This document shows positions 9,010-18,371 of a DNA stretch of 43,561 nucleotides, piece by piece. The notes beneath the pieces were generated by a model that worked only from the letters and a program-made list of their open reading frames with translations, was not told the DNA's origin and did not search any database. The position numbers and the translations under genes were made by a program. This DNA is from Candidatus Kapaibacterium sp. Lineage in GTDB: Bacteria > Bacteroidota > Ignavibacteria > Kapaibacteriales > UBA7675. The DNA is taken from the NCBI GenBank assembly GCA_028284775.1, contig JANQRB010000125.1, positions 1-43,561 of the forward strand, written 5' to 3'. Position 1 is the first letter of the stretch. Each line of letters begins with the position of its first letter.

Positions 9010-10650
9010 ATGGCAGGCAAACAAATAACCTTTGATCTTGATGCGCGCACGGCGCTGAAACGTGGAGTAGACCAACTGGCGGATGCGGTAAAAGTGACCT
9101 TGGGCCCCAAAGGTCGCAACGTTGTCATCGACAAGAAATTCGGCACGCCCACAGTCACCAAAGACGGTGTCACCGTTGCCAAAGAAATCGAGCTGGAAAA
9201 CCCGATCGAGAATCTCGGCGCGCAGATGGTCAAAGAAGTAGCTTCCAAAACCAGCGATGTCGCCGGCGACGGCACCACGACGGCCACGGTACTGGCGCAG
9301 GCTGTCGTGCGCGACGGTCTGAAAAATGTCACGGCCGGCGCTAATCCCATGGATCTGAAGCGTGGTGTCGACAAGGCTGTTCGCCAAATCACGACGGGCC
9401 TCAAAGAGCTGAGCCGCGAAGTTGCCGGCAAAGAGCAGATTGCGCAGGTCGGTTCGATCTCCGCCAACAACGATGCCACGATCGGCAATCTGATCGCCGA
9501 TGCGATGGAGAAGGTCGGTAAAGACGGCGTTATCACGGTGGAAGAAGCCAAAGGCACCGAAACCGGTATGGAAGTTGTAGAGGGGATGCAATTCGACCGC
9601 GGTTATCTGTCGCCCTACTTTGTGACGGATTCCGATTCGATGGAAGCGATTCTGGAAAGTCCTTACATCCTGATCTACGACAAAAAGATCTCCGCGATGA
9701 AGGATCTTCTTCCGGTACTCGAAAAAGTCGCTCAGTCCGGTCGTCCCCTGATGATTATCGCCGAAGATCTTGAAGGCGAAGCCCTGGCGACGCTGGTAGT
9801 CAACAAACTGCGCGGCACGCTCAAAACGGCCGCTGTGAAGGCGCCCGGATTCGGCGACCGTCGCAAAGCAATGCTTGAAGACATTGCAATCCTGACCGGC
9901 GGCACCGTCATCAGCGAAGAAAAAGGCTATAAGCTGGAAAATGCCACCCTGGCCTATCTCGGCACCGCCAAGAAAATCACGATCGACAAAGACAATACGA
10001 CGATCGTTGAAGGCGCCGGCAAAGAAGAAGACATCAAACGTCGCATCGGCGAGATCAAGTCGCAGATCGACTCGACGTCCAGCGACTACGATCGCGAGAA
10101 GCTCCAGGAGCGCCTGGCCAAGCTGAGCGGCGGCGTTGCAGTGCTGCAAATCGGAGCGGCGACCGAAGTGGAAATGAAAGAAAAGAAAGCACGTGTAGAA
10201 GACGCATTGCACGCTACGCGCGCTGCCGTAGAAGAAGGCATCGTGCCGGGCGGCGGTGTTGCATACCTGCGCGTAGCCGCTAACCTGGATGATCTGAAAC
10301 CGGAAAATCACGACCAGTCGATTGGTGTGACGATTGTACGCCGCGCCATCGAAGAGCCCATCCGCCAGATTACGGCGAATGCCGGCCTCGAAGGTTCGGT
10401 TATTGTCAACAAAATCAAAGAAGGCAAAGGCAACTACGGCTTCAATGCTGCGAACGAGACATTTGAAGACCTGCTGGAAGCCGGCGTCGTGGATCCGACC
10501 AAAGTAGCGCGCGTGGCATTGGAAAATGCCGCTTCAGCCGCGACAATGCTGATTACGACCGAAGCGACGATCGTCGAAAAGCCCGAGCCGGAAAAAGCAC
10601 CGGCCGCCCCGGGCGCTCCCGATATGCACGGCCATGGCATGGGCTATTAA
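9010..10650 (+). CDS. groEL: Chaperonin GroEL
   Basis: This 546-residue protein is the ATP-driven 60-kDa chaperonin that encloses non-native proteins in a double ring. It is full length, with the ATP-site GDGTTT motif near residue 86 and the signature VEEGIVPGGGVAYL near 405. The C-terminal tail is MHGHGMGY instead of the long Gly-Gly-Met repeats of Escherichia coli GroEL; the tail still contains Gly and Met but is short and has two His. The start follows an AAGGA site. It is the second gene of the CIRCE-controlled operon and ends in front of a strong hairpin terminator. Confidence 0.98.
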   Translation: MAGKQITFDLDARTALKRGVDQLADAVKVTLGPKGRNVVIDKKFGTPTVTKDGVTVAKEIELENPIENLGAQMVKEVASKTSDVAGDGTTTATVLAQAVVRDGLKNVTAGANPMDLKRGVDKAVRQITTGLKELSREVAGKEQIAQVGSISANNDATIGNLIADAMEKVGKDGVITVEEAKGTETGMEVVEGMQFDRGYLSPYFVTDSDSMEAILESPYILIYDKKISAMKDLLPVLEKVAQSGRPLMIIAEDLEGEALATLVVNKLRGTLKTAAVKAPGFGDRRKAMLEDIAILTGGTVISEEKGYKLENATLAYLGTAKKITIDKDNTTIVEGAGKEEDIKRRIGEIKSQIDSTSSDYDREKLQERLAKLSGGVAVLQIGAATEVEMKEKKARVEDALHATRAAVEEGIVPGGGVAYLRVAANLDDLKPENHDQSIGVTIVRRAIEEPIRQITANAGLEGSVIVNKIKEGKGNYGFNAANETFEDLLEAGVVDPTKVARVALENAASAATMLITTEATIVEKPEPEKAPAAPGAPDMHGHGMGY

Positions 10651-10680
10651 GCCGCGCACCGTTAGCATCGGTAAGACAAA

Positions 10681-10717
10681 CCCCGCTGCGACTCTTTCGC
10701 AGCGGGGTTATTTGTTT
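10681..10717 (+). terminator. Rho-independent terminator after groEL
   Basis: A perfect ten-base-pair stem, CCCCGCTGCG against CGCAGCGGGG, with a seven-base loop, starts 31 bases after the groEL stop and is followed by the T-rich TTATTTGTTT. The reverse strand also has a short T-rich stretch after the stem, so it may stop prfB transcription as well, whose stop codon lies about 115 bases away. Confidence 0.92.
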
Positions 10718-10823
10718 CGGAACCGGGCCGGCCGCGGTTCATCCCGATTTATTTAGCCCTCGCGTGGATGCCAGGCAGCGAACTTCCGGTACGGACGGGT
10801 AGCGTACTTGATTTGCTATCGTC

Positions 10824-11925
10824 TCAACGCTCACCGTAGCGCAGCAGAAAAGCACGGATAAATTCATCCAGGTCGCCGTCCATCACCGCCTGAATATCAG
10901 TCTTTTTCAGTTCGGTCCGGTGGTCATTGACCATCGTATACGGCTGAAAGACATAGGACCGAATCTGGCTGCCCCACTCGATCTTTTTCTTGCTGTCTTC
11001 GATCGCGGCGCGAGCGGCCTCTTCTTCATCACGGCGCTGTTTGTAGAGTTGAGCTTTCAGCATTTTCATGGCGCGCTCGCGATTTTGAAACTGCGAGCGT
11101 TCCTGCTGACAAGCAACGACGATGCCGGAAGGAATATGTCGCAGACGAACAGCCGTCTCCACCTTATTGACATTCTGCCCGCCCTTGCCGCCGGAGCGAA
11201 ACGTGTCCATCTCGATATCCGCCGGATTGACTTCGATCTCGACATCATCTTCAACTTCAGGGTAGACAAACACCGAAGCAAAGGAGGTATGGCGCCGAGC
11301 ATTAGAATCAAAGGGCGAGATGCGTACAAGACGATGAACGCCGTTCTCTGCCTTGAGATGGCCATAGGCGAAGGGCCCTTCAATGCCGAGAGAAACCGAC
11401 TTGAGACCGGCGACTTCGCCCGGTACTTCGTCGAGCAGCGTTACCTTATATTCATGGCGCTCGGCCCAGCGCAGGTACATCCGCATAAGCATTTCGGCCC
11501 AATCCTGGGCTTCGGTGCCGCCGGCACCCGCGTTGATGGCCAGGATAGCAGCGCGTTCGTCGTCTTTGCCGGAAAGCACATTGCGAAATTCAAGTTCATC
11601 GACGAGCTGCTGTGCCCTGAGCATTTCATCTTCAACTTCGCCGGCCATATCGCCGTCCGCAGCTTCCTCAGCCAGTTGTATCAGGGTGTCGACATCTTCA
11701 CAGGCAGTGCGGGCTTTATGATACGCCTGTACCCAATCCTTCCGGGTGGCGATTTCCTGCATCGTTTTTTGCGCCGAGAGGTTATCATTCCAGAACTCGG
11801 GGGCCTGCGACTGGGCTTCCAGCTCTGCTATCTCTTCTTCCTTGCGATCGACGTCAAAGATACCTCCGTAAATTGGCGATACGCTCGTGCATTTCTCTAA
11901 CGCTATGTTGCTGGCTCTCAAACAT
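10824..11925 (-). CDS. prfB: Peptide chain release factor 2, with programmed +1 frameshift
   Basis: RF2 reads UGA and UAA stop codons on the ribosome and triggers peptide release. The real start is ATG at 11925 (SD-like AGGGA upstream), giving MFESQQHSVREMHERIANLR-type N-terminal residues in a frame that hits TGA at 11856-11854 after 23 codons. The gene continues in the +1 frame with GAC at 11855-11853, giving 366 residues in total; E. coli RF2 has 365. The junction CTT-TGA-C with GGAGG three bases upstream of CTT is the classic RF2 autoregulatory frameshift site: low RF2 lets the ribosome slip. The catalytic GGQ is at about residues 248-250 and an SPF tripeptide-anticodon motif is present. 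The in-frame TTG at 11921 is a false start created by the +1 frame. Confidence 0.96.
11850..11869 (-). promoter_or_regulatory. RF2 programmed +1 frameshift signal
   Basis: Read on the reverse strand, the site contains GGAGG-TAT-CTT-TGA-C. The internal Shine-Dalgarno-like GGAGG pairs with 16S rRNA, CTT is the slippery codon (11859-11857), TGA (11856-11854) is the in-frame stop sensed by RF2 itself, and the following C makes it a weak stop. All elements of the known bacterial prfB feedback switch are present at the known spacing. Confidence 0.95.
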
Positions 11926-12404
11926 TGTGTGTTCCCTGTATATCCCTGAAAAAAATGTCCGCTCTATCTATCTCTTCTGTAATCCGCGGGTTGTATGACT
12001 GAGACGAGCGGCGTTAACAAGAGACAAAAATAGTCAATTTGTCTATACCGCGCTTAAGCGATGATGAAGACAGAACCGACAATCAATTGCAGAGCTCAAT
12101 CGTCATTCCGATCATTGACATGGGTATCCGCAGCCGTCCGGTCGCACTCCGCCTGCCAAACGAATTCCCGGCCGCAACAAATCGTGGTTCGCGCCGGGGC
12201 GTTAAGCAGCATAATTTGAGGCCGATTTGGTACAGAACAGAAAGCGCCGCTTCTGTAACAATAGGGCGGACTTTTTGTTTACTAATGTTATGAGAAAGTA
12301 CTATTTTACACAAACAATCGGAATCGCGGCGTATGAACCTTCGTACTACCATTTGGGTTTAACTTTAATCGCTGTGTGTACCAATTTCAGATGAGGCGAT
12401 TCGT
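11926..12404. other. Divergent promoter region between prfB and clpC
   Basis: These 479 bases serve two genes transcribed outward. On the reverse strand a TAnnTTTG box (TATTTTTG, bases 12032-12025) lies 100 bases upstream of prfB, without a clear -33 partner. On the forward strand TTTG at 12274-12277 is followed after 21 bases by TACTATTT, a weak match to the same promoter form, about 100 bases before clpC. Small frames on both strands in the middle (for example 12039-12293) have no recognisable content and are treated as chance. Confidence 0.45.
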
Positions 12405-14930
12405 ATGGAAGGGAATTTTTCAAACAGAGTGCAGGATGTGATTCGCCTGAGCCGGGAGGAAGCTCTTCGGTTGGGACATGATTATATCGGCACGGAGCAC
12501 CTGTTGCTGGGCATTATTCGCGAAGGAGAAGGTATCGCGGTTAAAATTCTTCGGAATCTTGGCGTCGATCTCTTCAAAATCAAAAAGGCTATTGAAGATA
12601 CGGTACGATCCAGCGGCGGCACGCTAACAATCGGCAATATTCCGCTTACCAAACAAGCGGAAAAGGTATTGAAGATTACGTATCTGGAAGCAAAACTTTA
12701 TAAATCAGACGTTATCGGCACGGAACATCTGCTGTTGTCGCTCTTGCGTGACGACGACAACATTGCAGCTCAAATTCTGGCGCAGTTTTCAGTTACCTAC
12801 GATGCCGTTCGGGCAGAGTTGGACAATATCATCAGCGGCAAACCGAGCGCTCCCTCGTCGCGACCGGAAAAACGTCAGTCATCAAAGAAATCAGCGCCCG
12901 ACCGGGTAAAAACACCGGTGCTGGACAACTTCGGTCGCGATCTGACAAAAATGGCGCTCGATGGCGGACTCGATCCGGTTATCGGTCGCGAAAAGGAAAT
13001 CGAGCGGGTCGCCCAGGTTCTTTCACGTCGCAAGAAAAATAATCCGGTGCTGATCGGTGAGCCGGGTGTAGGCAAAACGGCGATTGCCGAGGGTTTGGCG
13101 CTGCAGATAGTGCAGAAAAAAGTGTCGCGCGTGTTGCATGACAAACGCATTGTTACGCTGGATCTGGCGGCGCTTGTTGCGGGAACCAAGTATCGCGGAC
13201 AGTTTGAAGAGCGGATGAAAGCGGTAATGAACGAGCTGGAAAAAGCCAAGGACGTTATCCTTTTCATCGATGAGTTGCACACGATTGTCGGCGCAGGCGG
13301 CGCCTCGGGTTCGCTCGATGCCTCCAATATCTTTAAACCCGCCCTTGCGCGCGGCGATATCCAATGCATCGGCGCAACGACACTCGACGAATACCGACAG
13401 TTTATTGAGAAGGACGGCGCTCTGGACCGTCGTTTCCAGAAAATAATTGTCGATCCGCCCTCCCCTGACGAGACCCGCGAAATTCTCAAGAATATCAAGG
13501 ACAAGTACGAAGAGCATCACAGCGTCCGTTACACGGAAGAAGCCCTGGCGGCCTGTGTAAGTCTCGCGGATCGCTACATCACGGACCGTTTCCTGCCGGA
13601 CAAGGCGATCGACGTGATGGATGAAGCCGGTGCGCGCGTGCACCTCTCCAATATCGTCGTACCGAAGGAAATCCTCGACCTGGAAGAACAGATCGAAATG
13701 GTCAAGGAACAGAAGAATTCGGTTGTCAAGTCGCAGAACTTTGAAGAAGCGGCGCGACTGCGCGATCTGGAGAAGAAGCTGCAAGCCGAGCTCGAAGAGG
13801 CGAAGCAGGAATGGGAGGAAAGCGCCAGCAAGATGATTTTCACCGTGAATGAGGAAGATGTTTCCGACGTCGTGGCGATGGTCACCGGCATTCCGGTCAA
13901 CAAGATTCAGGAAAGCGAATCTTCCAAGCTGCTGAAGATGGCCGAAGAGATCAAGGACGAAATTGTCGGGCAGGACGAAGCAATCGCACAGCTTGCCAAA
14001 GCGATCCGTCGTTCGCGGGCCGGCCTGAAGGATCCCAATCGTCCGATCGGAACATTTATGTTTCTCGGGCCGACGGGGGTTGGAAAAACCGAGCTTGCCA
14101 AGGCGATGTCGCGCTTTATGTTCTATTCGGAAGAGGCGCTGATTCGTGTCGATATGAGTGAGTTTATGGAGAAGTTCTCCGTCTCACGACTGGTTGGCGC
14201 TCCTCCGGGCTATGTCGGCTACGAAGAGGGCGGTCAGCTTACCGAAAAAGTGCGCCGCAAGCCCTATAGCATCGTACTTCTCGACGAGATCGAAAAAGCT
14301 CATCCCGATGTCTTCAACATTCTGCTTCAGGTTTTTGATGACGGATTCATTACCGACAGCCTCGGTCGTCGGGTCGATTTCCGTAATACAATCATTATCA
14401 TGACCTCGAATGTCGGAACAAAAGATATTAAGGCCGGCGGCAAAATCGGCTTTACGGATGACGGCGTACAGGACAAATACGATCACATGAAGAGCACGAT
14501 CGAAGAGTCCCTGAAACGCATGTTCAACCCGGAATTTCTGAATCGCGTCGACGATATCATCTACTTCCGCAGTCTGCAGAAAGAGCATATTCACAAGATT
14601 ATCGACATCCAGAGCAGACGTCTTTTCAAGCGCGTCAAGAACCTGGGTATCGGCATCGAATTCGCCAAGCCGGCCAAGGATTTCCTTGTCGAAAAAGGCT
14701 ATGACGAGCGTTATGGCGCGCGTCCCTTGCGCCGCGCTCTGCAAAAATATGTTGAAGACCCGCTCGCCGAAGAGCTCCTGAACAATACGCTGTCTAATGG
14801 AGATCGGGTACGCGTGAAATTTGACAAGAAATCAAACAAGCTGGTCTTTCAGAAGCTTGCGCCGGTAAAAAAAGCCGACGACTCGGAAGTGAAAGAGAAC
14901 ACGGCAGCCGAACCTTCTAAAGAACAGTAG
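12405..14930 (+). CDS. clpC: ATP-dependent Clp protease ATP-binding subunit ClpC
   Basis: This 841-residue AAA+ unfoldase feeds proteins to the ClpP peptidase in the cytoplasm. The order is standard for ClpC: two Clp-N repeats (residues about 5-145, each with GTEHLLL), first AAA domain with Walker A GEPGVGKT at about 218-225, a UVR/coiled-coil middle segment around 435-470 (NFEEAARLRDLEKKLQ), second AAA domain with Walker A GPTGVGKT at about 555-562, and a C-terminal D2-small domain. The UVR motif separates it from ClpB and ClpA. The acidic, lysine-rich tail after residue 815 is probably flexible. ClpC normally uses adaptors such as McsB or MecA; none is in the window. A hairpin terminator follows. 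Confidence 0.96.
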   Translation: MEGNFSNRVQDVIRLSREEALRLGHDYIGTEHLLLGIIREGEGIAVKILRNLGVDLFKIKKAIEDTVRSSGGTLTIGNIPLTKQAEKVLKITYLEAKLYKSDVIGTEHLLLSLLRDDDNIAAQILAQFSVTYDAVRAELDNIISGKPSAPSSRPEKRQSSKKSAPDRVKTPVLDNFGRDLTKMALDGGLDPVIGREKEIERVAQVLSRRKKNNPVLIGEPGVGKTAIAEGLALQIVQKKVSRVLHDKRIVTLDLAALVAGTKYRGQFEERMKAVMNELEKAKDVILFIDELHTIVGAGGASGSLDASNIFKPALARGDIQCIGATTLDEYRQFIEKDGALDRRFQKIIVDPPSPDETREILKNIKDKYEEHHSVRYTEEALAACVSLADRYITDRFLPDKAIDVMDEAGARVHLSNIVVPKEILDLEEQIEMVKEQKNSVVKSQNFEEAARLRDLEKKLQAELEEAKQEWEESASKMIFTVNEEDVSDVVAMVTGIPVNKIQESESSKLLKMAEEIKDEIVGQDEAIAQLAKAIRRSRAGLKDPNRPIGTFMFLGPTGVGKTELAKAMSRFMFYSEEALIRVDMSEFMEKFSVSRLVGAPPGYVGYEEGGQLTEKVRRKPYSIVLLDEIEKAHPDVFNILLQVFDDGFITDSLGRRVDFRNTIIIMTSNVGTKDIKAGGKIGFTDDGVQDKYDHMKSTIEESLKRMFNPEFLNRVDDIIYFRSLQKEHIHKIIDIQSRRLFKRVKNLGIGIEFAKPAKDFLVEKGYDERYGARPLRRALQKYVEDPLAEELLNNTLSNGDRVRVKFDKKSNKLVFQKLAPVKKADDSEVKENTAAEPSKEQ

Positions 14931-14950
14931 ACAGATCGATTCATAAATCA

Positions 14951-14987
14951 AAGCTCCGCTCGGTATCTGGCTGAGCGGAGCTTTTTC
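14951..14987 (+). terminator. Rho-independent terminator after clpC
   Basis: An eleven-base-pair stem (AAGCTCCGCTC against GAGCGGAGCTT, loop of about ten bases) is followed by a T-rich stretch (CTTTTTCTATT). It starts about 20 bases after the clpC stop and ends only a few bases before the rlmN start codon. Confidence 0.9.
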
Positions 14988-14993
14988 TATTAC

Positions 14994-16103
14994 ATGGCTC
15001 TCACGACTACGCCGGACAAAGCCGCGCTGCGCCAGGTTTATGACCTCAGCCTCAACGAGCTGGAAGTGTTATGCGCCGACTGGGGTGAAAAATCATACCG
15101 TGCACGACAGATTTTTCAATGGCTGTACAGCCGGAAGGTAGCATCTTTTGATGCAATGAGTAATCTTTCCCAGGACTTCCGCCATCGCCTGCGCGAGTAT
15201 CTGGATTTTACGCCCCTATCGACCGCGAACAAACAGACCTCGAACGATGGGACTGTGAAGTATCTTTTTCGTCTGCCCGACGGCAGAGAAATCGAATCCG
15301 TTCTCATCCCCAGCGAAACGCTGAATGAAAAAGGCGAACACAAGCGGCGGACCATTTGCGTATCGACGCAGGTAGGCTGTCCGCTCGACTGCAAATTCTG
15401 CGCTACGGCAGCTCTGAAGTTAAAACGCAATCTGAGTGTCGCCGAGATTATAGCGCAGGTGTTGACGGTGCAACGCGAGACCGCCAATCGAATCACCAAC
15501 ATGGTGTTCATGGGCATGGGCGAGCCGATGCTCAACTATGATAATGTGATGAAGGCGGTAGAAATCATAACGCATCCGGAGGCGCAGGTACTCAGTCCGC
15601 GGCGCATTACACTCTCCACCGCCGGTCTTGTGAATGGCATCAAGCGCATGGCGGATGAAAGGCGGCCCATCAAACTGGCTATCTCACTCCACGCCCTGCG
15701 GGACGAGCTCCGCACCCAGCTCATGCCAATTAACAAAAAGTGGAATCTGCGCCAGCTTGGCGAAGCAATAGATTATTACTACCGCAAAACGCGCCGGGCC
15801 GTGACCTATGAATACATTCTTTTTAAGGATCTCAATGATAGCTATCAGGACGCCGTTCGTCTGGCCCGTATGGCGCGACGCGTACCTTCCAAAGTCAATG
15901 TAATACCCTTTCACAGTATAGAATTTACCGGCCGCGACGGATTATCCCGTCAATTGCAGCCGACCGGGTCTGATGATTTTCATCGCTTTATCGCTCAGCT
16001 GCGCAGTCTTGATGTCACCGTAATGATTCGCTCGTCGAGCGGTAAGGATATTCAGGCAGCTTGCGGCCAGCTGGCCCTTGCTTCACGTCGGGTCGATGGC
16101 TGA
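14994..16103 (+). CDS. rlmN: Dual-specificity 23S rRNA/tRNA adenine-C2 methyltransferase RlmN
   Basis: This 369-residue radical-SAM enzyme methylates C2 of A2503 in 23S rRNA and A37 in some tRNAs. The cluster motif CxxxCxxC is at Cys129, Cys133 and Cys136; GMGEPMLNYDNV is present; and the C-terminal Cys of the AACGQL motif, which forms the methyl-transfer intermediate, is retained, so both catalytic cysteine sets look intact. The N-terminal region (YRARQIFQWLY) is typical. The ATG comes right after the clpC terminator, and the only Shine-Dalgarno-like GGAG (14977-14980) lies in the 3' arm of that hairpin. Expression therefore needs read-through or a promoter inside the clpC 3' region. Confidence 0.95.
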   Translation: MALTTTPDKAALRQVYDLSLNELEVLCADWGEKSYRARQIFQWLYSRKVASFDAMSNLSQDFRHRLREYLDFTPLSTANKQTSNDGTVKYLFRLPDGREIESVLIPSETLNEKGEHKRRTICVSTQVGCPLDCKFCATAALKLKRNLSVAEIIAQVLTVQRETANRITNMVFMGMGEPMLNYDNVMKAVEIITHPEAQVLSPRRITLSTAGLVNGIKRMADERRPIKLAISLHALRDELRTQLMPINKKWNLRQLGEAIDYYYRKTRRAVTYEYILFKDLNDSYQDAVRLARMARRVPSKVNVIPFHSIEFTGRDGLSRQLQPTGSDDFHRFIAQLRSLDVTVMIRSSSGKDIQAACGQLALASRRVDG

Positions 16104-16155
16104 TTCCGCCCGGCAGAGGTCTCCTTTTTTACCTGAATTCCGGCGGGAAAGCCCG

Positions 16156-16163
16156 TATATTTG
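16156..16163 (+). promoter_or_regulatory. TAnnTTTG-type -7 promoter box
   Basis: TATATTTG matches the Bacteroidota-type -7 consensus TAnnTTTG exactly and lies between rlmN and the next envelope gene. The -33 partner is only a T-run (16125-16130), so the call rests on the -7 box and its intergenic position. Confidence 0.45.
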
Positions 16164-16271
16164 CACAAACAACATCATTGACGAGAATGGGTGACCGCCT
16201 TTCGAGAACCATTGCGACTAATCTTTCTTAAGAGTATTTCACTGTTGTTTGACGACGTGTATAAGCTCCCG

Positions 16272-17231
16272 ATGATCAATCAAATGCTAGGCCGCAGCAG
16301 CCTCAGGACCAGTCTGGATCTGTTCGCGTTGATGAGTTTTTTGCTTTTGTTTTCCGCCGGGCATGCCCGTGCCGAGGACGGTATTCTGGCGGAATTCGAT
16401 GCGATCGAAGACACACAATACGTGCTGCGACTGACGAATGGCGACATACTGACCGGCGTGATTATCGGCTTCGTCAGCGATCCCGAACTTGGCGAGGGGA
16501 TTCAACTGGATACCGAACTCGAAATTGTCACTGTCTACGAATATCAAATCATCGAAATCCTGCCGGCGACGGACTATTATCGCCATGATCATCGCATTTT
16601 TGTCATGCCCACCGCCCGGCCGATCCGCGACAATCATTTTGTCGGCTCCCTGGAAATTCTGTTCCTCTATCTGGGCGCGGGTATCGCCGATATCGTTTCG
16701 ATTACCGGGGGCAAATCGATTGTGCCGACGATTCCGGCCGAAGATCAGGCCAACCTGCTCAATGTCAAAGTGACCGTATATTCTTCCGAAGCCGATTTTG
16801 GTCCCGGCAACATTTCTCTGGCCGTGGGCGCCAACTGGGCCTCGGTTAATGATGACAACATCTTCAGTCATGCCTATGGCGTCGCGACCTTTACCCAGAA
16901 GCGTAGCAGTGTGACGGCGATCATTTTCGCCAAGCTGGGAAAAGACGATTTCTACACGATTGAGGCGGGCGACAAGATCGATCCCTTCAATGTAAGTTAT
17001 GCCAATGGCGCAGTTGGCGTGGGCCTTGGCCTCGATACGAAATTTTCACAGCGCCATGATGTCCACTTTATCGGCGAATTATGGAACAGCGATGTCGCCC
17101 GGCCTACGAATACAAGCCTTCTGCTCGGCGTGCGCCTGGCCAACACCGATATTTCGGCCGATTTCGGCGCTGTCGTCACTACTCAATTGGGCTTCGGATT
17201 GATAACCGGCTTCGTATGGACGCCTTTTTAA
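16272..17231 (+). CDS. Secreted envelope protein: Sm-like N-terminal domain plus predicted beta-barrel
   Basis: About 319 residues from ATG at 16272; the frame is open to a GTG at 16191, but the later ATG gives a clean signal peptide (hydrophobic LFALMSFLLLF, likely cleavage after HARA). After the signal comes a small beta-rich domain of about 50 residues with the pattern L-x-NGD-x-LTG, then a variable strand, then a TELEIVTVYEYQIIEI strand. It resembles the Sm-like 'regulate-the-loop' domains found at the N-terminus of many FCB envelope proteins. The rest alternates polar and hydrophobic residues with many Gly and Asn turns and ends in an aromatic Phe, as outer-membrane barrels do. Function unknown. 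Its 3' end faces the solute-binding protein gene, with only six bases between stops. Confidence 0.6.
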   Translation: MINQMLGRSSLRTSLDLFALMSFLLLFSAGHARAEDGILAEFDAIEDTQYVLRLTNGDILTGVIIGFVSDPELGEGIQLDTELEIVTVYEYQIIEILPATDYYRHDHRIFVMPTARPIRDNHFVGSLEILFLYLGAGIADIVSITGGKSIVPTIPAEDQANLLNVKVTVYSSEADFGPGNISLAVGANWASVNDDNIFSHAYGVATFTQKRSSVTAIIFAKLGKDDFYTIEAGDKIDPFNVSYANGAVGVGLGLDTKFSQRHDVHFIGELWNSDVARPTNTSLLLGVRLANTDISADFGAVVTTQLGFGLITGFVWTPF

Positions 17232-17237
17232 TCGGCC

Positions 17238-18371
17238 TCAGGTCCGGACGCGCAGATATTCCCTGTCGGAAATAGCCGTCCACTGTCGTGCCCGCGCCAG
17301 AAACTCCCTTTGGCTATCCAGTACCTCCGCCAGCAGCGGTGATTCTCCCGCGAGCTCATCGAGCACTATGGATGTCTGACGCCGCAATTCCCGAATGACT
17401 TCGGCAGGAAACTGACGAACTTTGACTCTAGGATAATCGCGAGCCATTTCCGCCCATGTCATGGTGTTCTTGTAAACCGATTCGCAGAGCATATCGAAGG
17501 ATGATTCTTTCATTGCAACCTGAAGGATAGCCTTGATGTCGGAAGGCAGTGCTTCGTACGATTCCTTGTTGAACAGATACTGCAGCTCGGTACCCGGCTC
17601 ATGCCAGCCTGTGTAGTAGTAATCCGCCACTTTTTGAAAACCCATACTAAGATCGAGGTGCGGTCCCACCCATTCGAGGGCATCGATGACATTCTTTTCG
17701 AGCGAGGTATACAGCTCGCCGGCCGGGATGTTGACAGGAGTGGCGCCGACGCGCGCCAGCACGTCGCCGGCCAGGCCGGGGATGCGCATCTTGAGACCGC
17801 GCAGATCATCGAGGCTCTTGATCTCCTTTCGAAACCAGCCGCCCATCTGAACAGCGGTATTGCCGGCATTAAAAGATAGCAGGCCGTGTCGCTCATAGAC
17901 TTTATTCATCAGAGCAGTTCCGCCGCCATACCAGAACCACGCATTTTGTTCCTGAGCATTCATACCGAAAGGCGTCGCGGCAAGCGTAGTCATTGCCGGA
18001 TCCTTGCCTTTCCAGTAATACGAGCAGGAATGTCCCATCTGATAGTGCCCCTCGCGCACCAGATCGAAGACCCCGAAGGGCGCTTTGTGCTTCGAGGCGG
18101 GATCCACCTCGATCTGCATACGCCCGCCGCTCATAGTCCGGACGTTTGCGGCAAATCGGAGCGCCCCATGTTCGAAGATGGGGAAATTGGGCGGCCAGGA
18201 GGTTGCCATACGCCAGTGAAACTCAGGCTCGACCGCGCCTTGCGCCTTCAATGCCGCCGGAGCGAGACCGGCGGCGCCCGCCAGGAAGCCAGTTGCGAGA
18301 AAACGACGGCGCCCGACGGACGACAGCGATGGCGGTGTTTGTCGCAGATCCTTAGATCGAAGTTTCATCAT
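17238..18371 (-). CDS. TRAP-type periplasmic solute-binding protein (Tat-exported, soluble)
   Basis: About 377 residues from ATG at 18371, whose ATGA overlap with the upstream gene's stop argues against a longer start at 18416. The Tat signal is Gly-RRR-F-L near 20-25, with hydrophobic ATGFLAGAAGLAPAA and an Ala-x-Ala cleavage site near 43. The mature part is a DctP/TakP-type fold that captures small carboxylates in the periplasm. Visible are WRMATSWP, DPASKHKAPFGVFD and the LRGLKMRIPGLAGD stretch, whose Arg normally binds the ligand carboxylate. It is a close paralogue of the gene before it. No DctQ or DctM membrane subunit is nearby, so it must pair with subunits elsewhere or serve another role. 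Confidence 0.88.
   Translation of the reverse strand: MMKLRSKDLRQTPPSLSSVGRRRFLATGFLAGAAGLAPAALKAQGAVEPEFHWRMATSWPPNFPIFEHGALRFAANVRTMSGGRMQIEVDPASKHKAPFGVFDLVREGHYQMGHSCSYYWKGKDPAMTTLAATPFGMNAQEQNAWFWYGGGTALMNKVYERHGLLSFNAGNTAVQMGGWFRKEIKSLDDLRGLKMRIPGLAGDVLARVGATPVNIPAGELYTSLEKNVIDALEWVGPHLDLSMGFQKVADYYYTGWHEPGTELQYLFNKESYEALPSDIKAILQVAMKESSFDMLCESVYKNTMTWAEMARDYPRVKVRQFPAEVIRELRRQTSIVLDELAGESPLLAEVLDSQREFLARARQWTAISDREYLRVRT

Noticed and set aside
8974..10311. A 445-codon reverse frame opposite groEL
   Set aside because: It is antisense to a clearly canonical GroEL; its composition reflects the groEL codon bias and has no recognised domain.
12039..12293. An 84-codon forward frame between prfB and clpC
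   Set aside because: No domain and no clear ribosome site; a similar-length frame lies on the other strand, so both are most likely chance.
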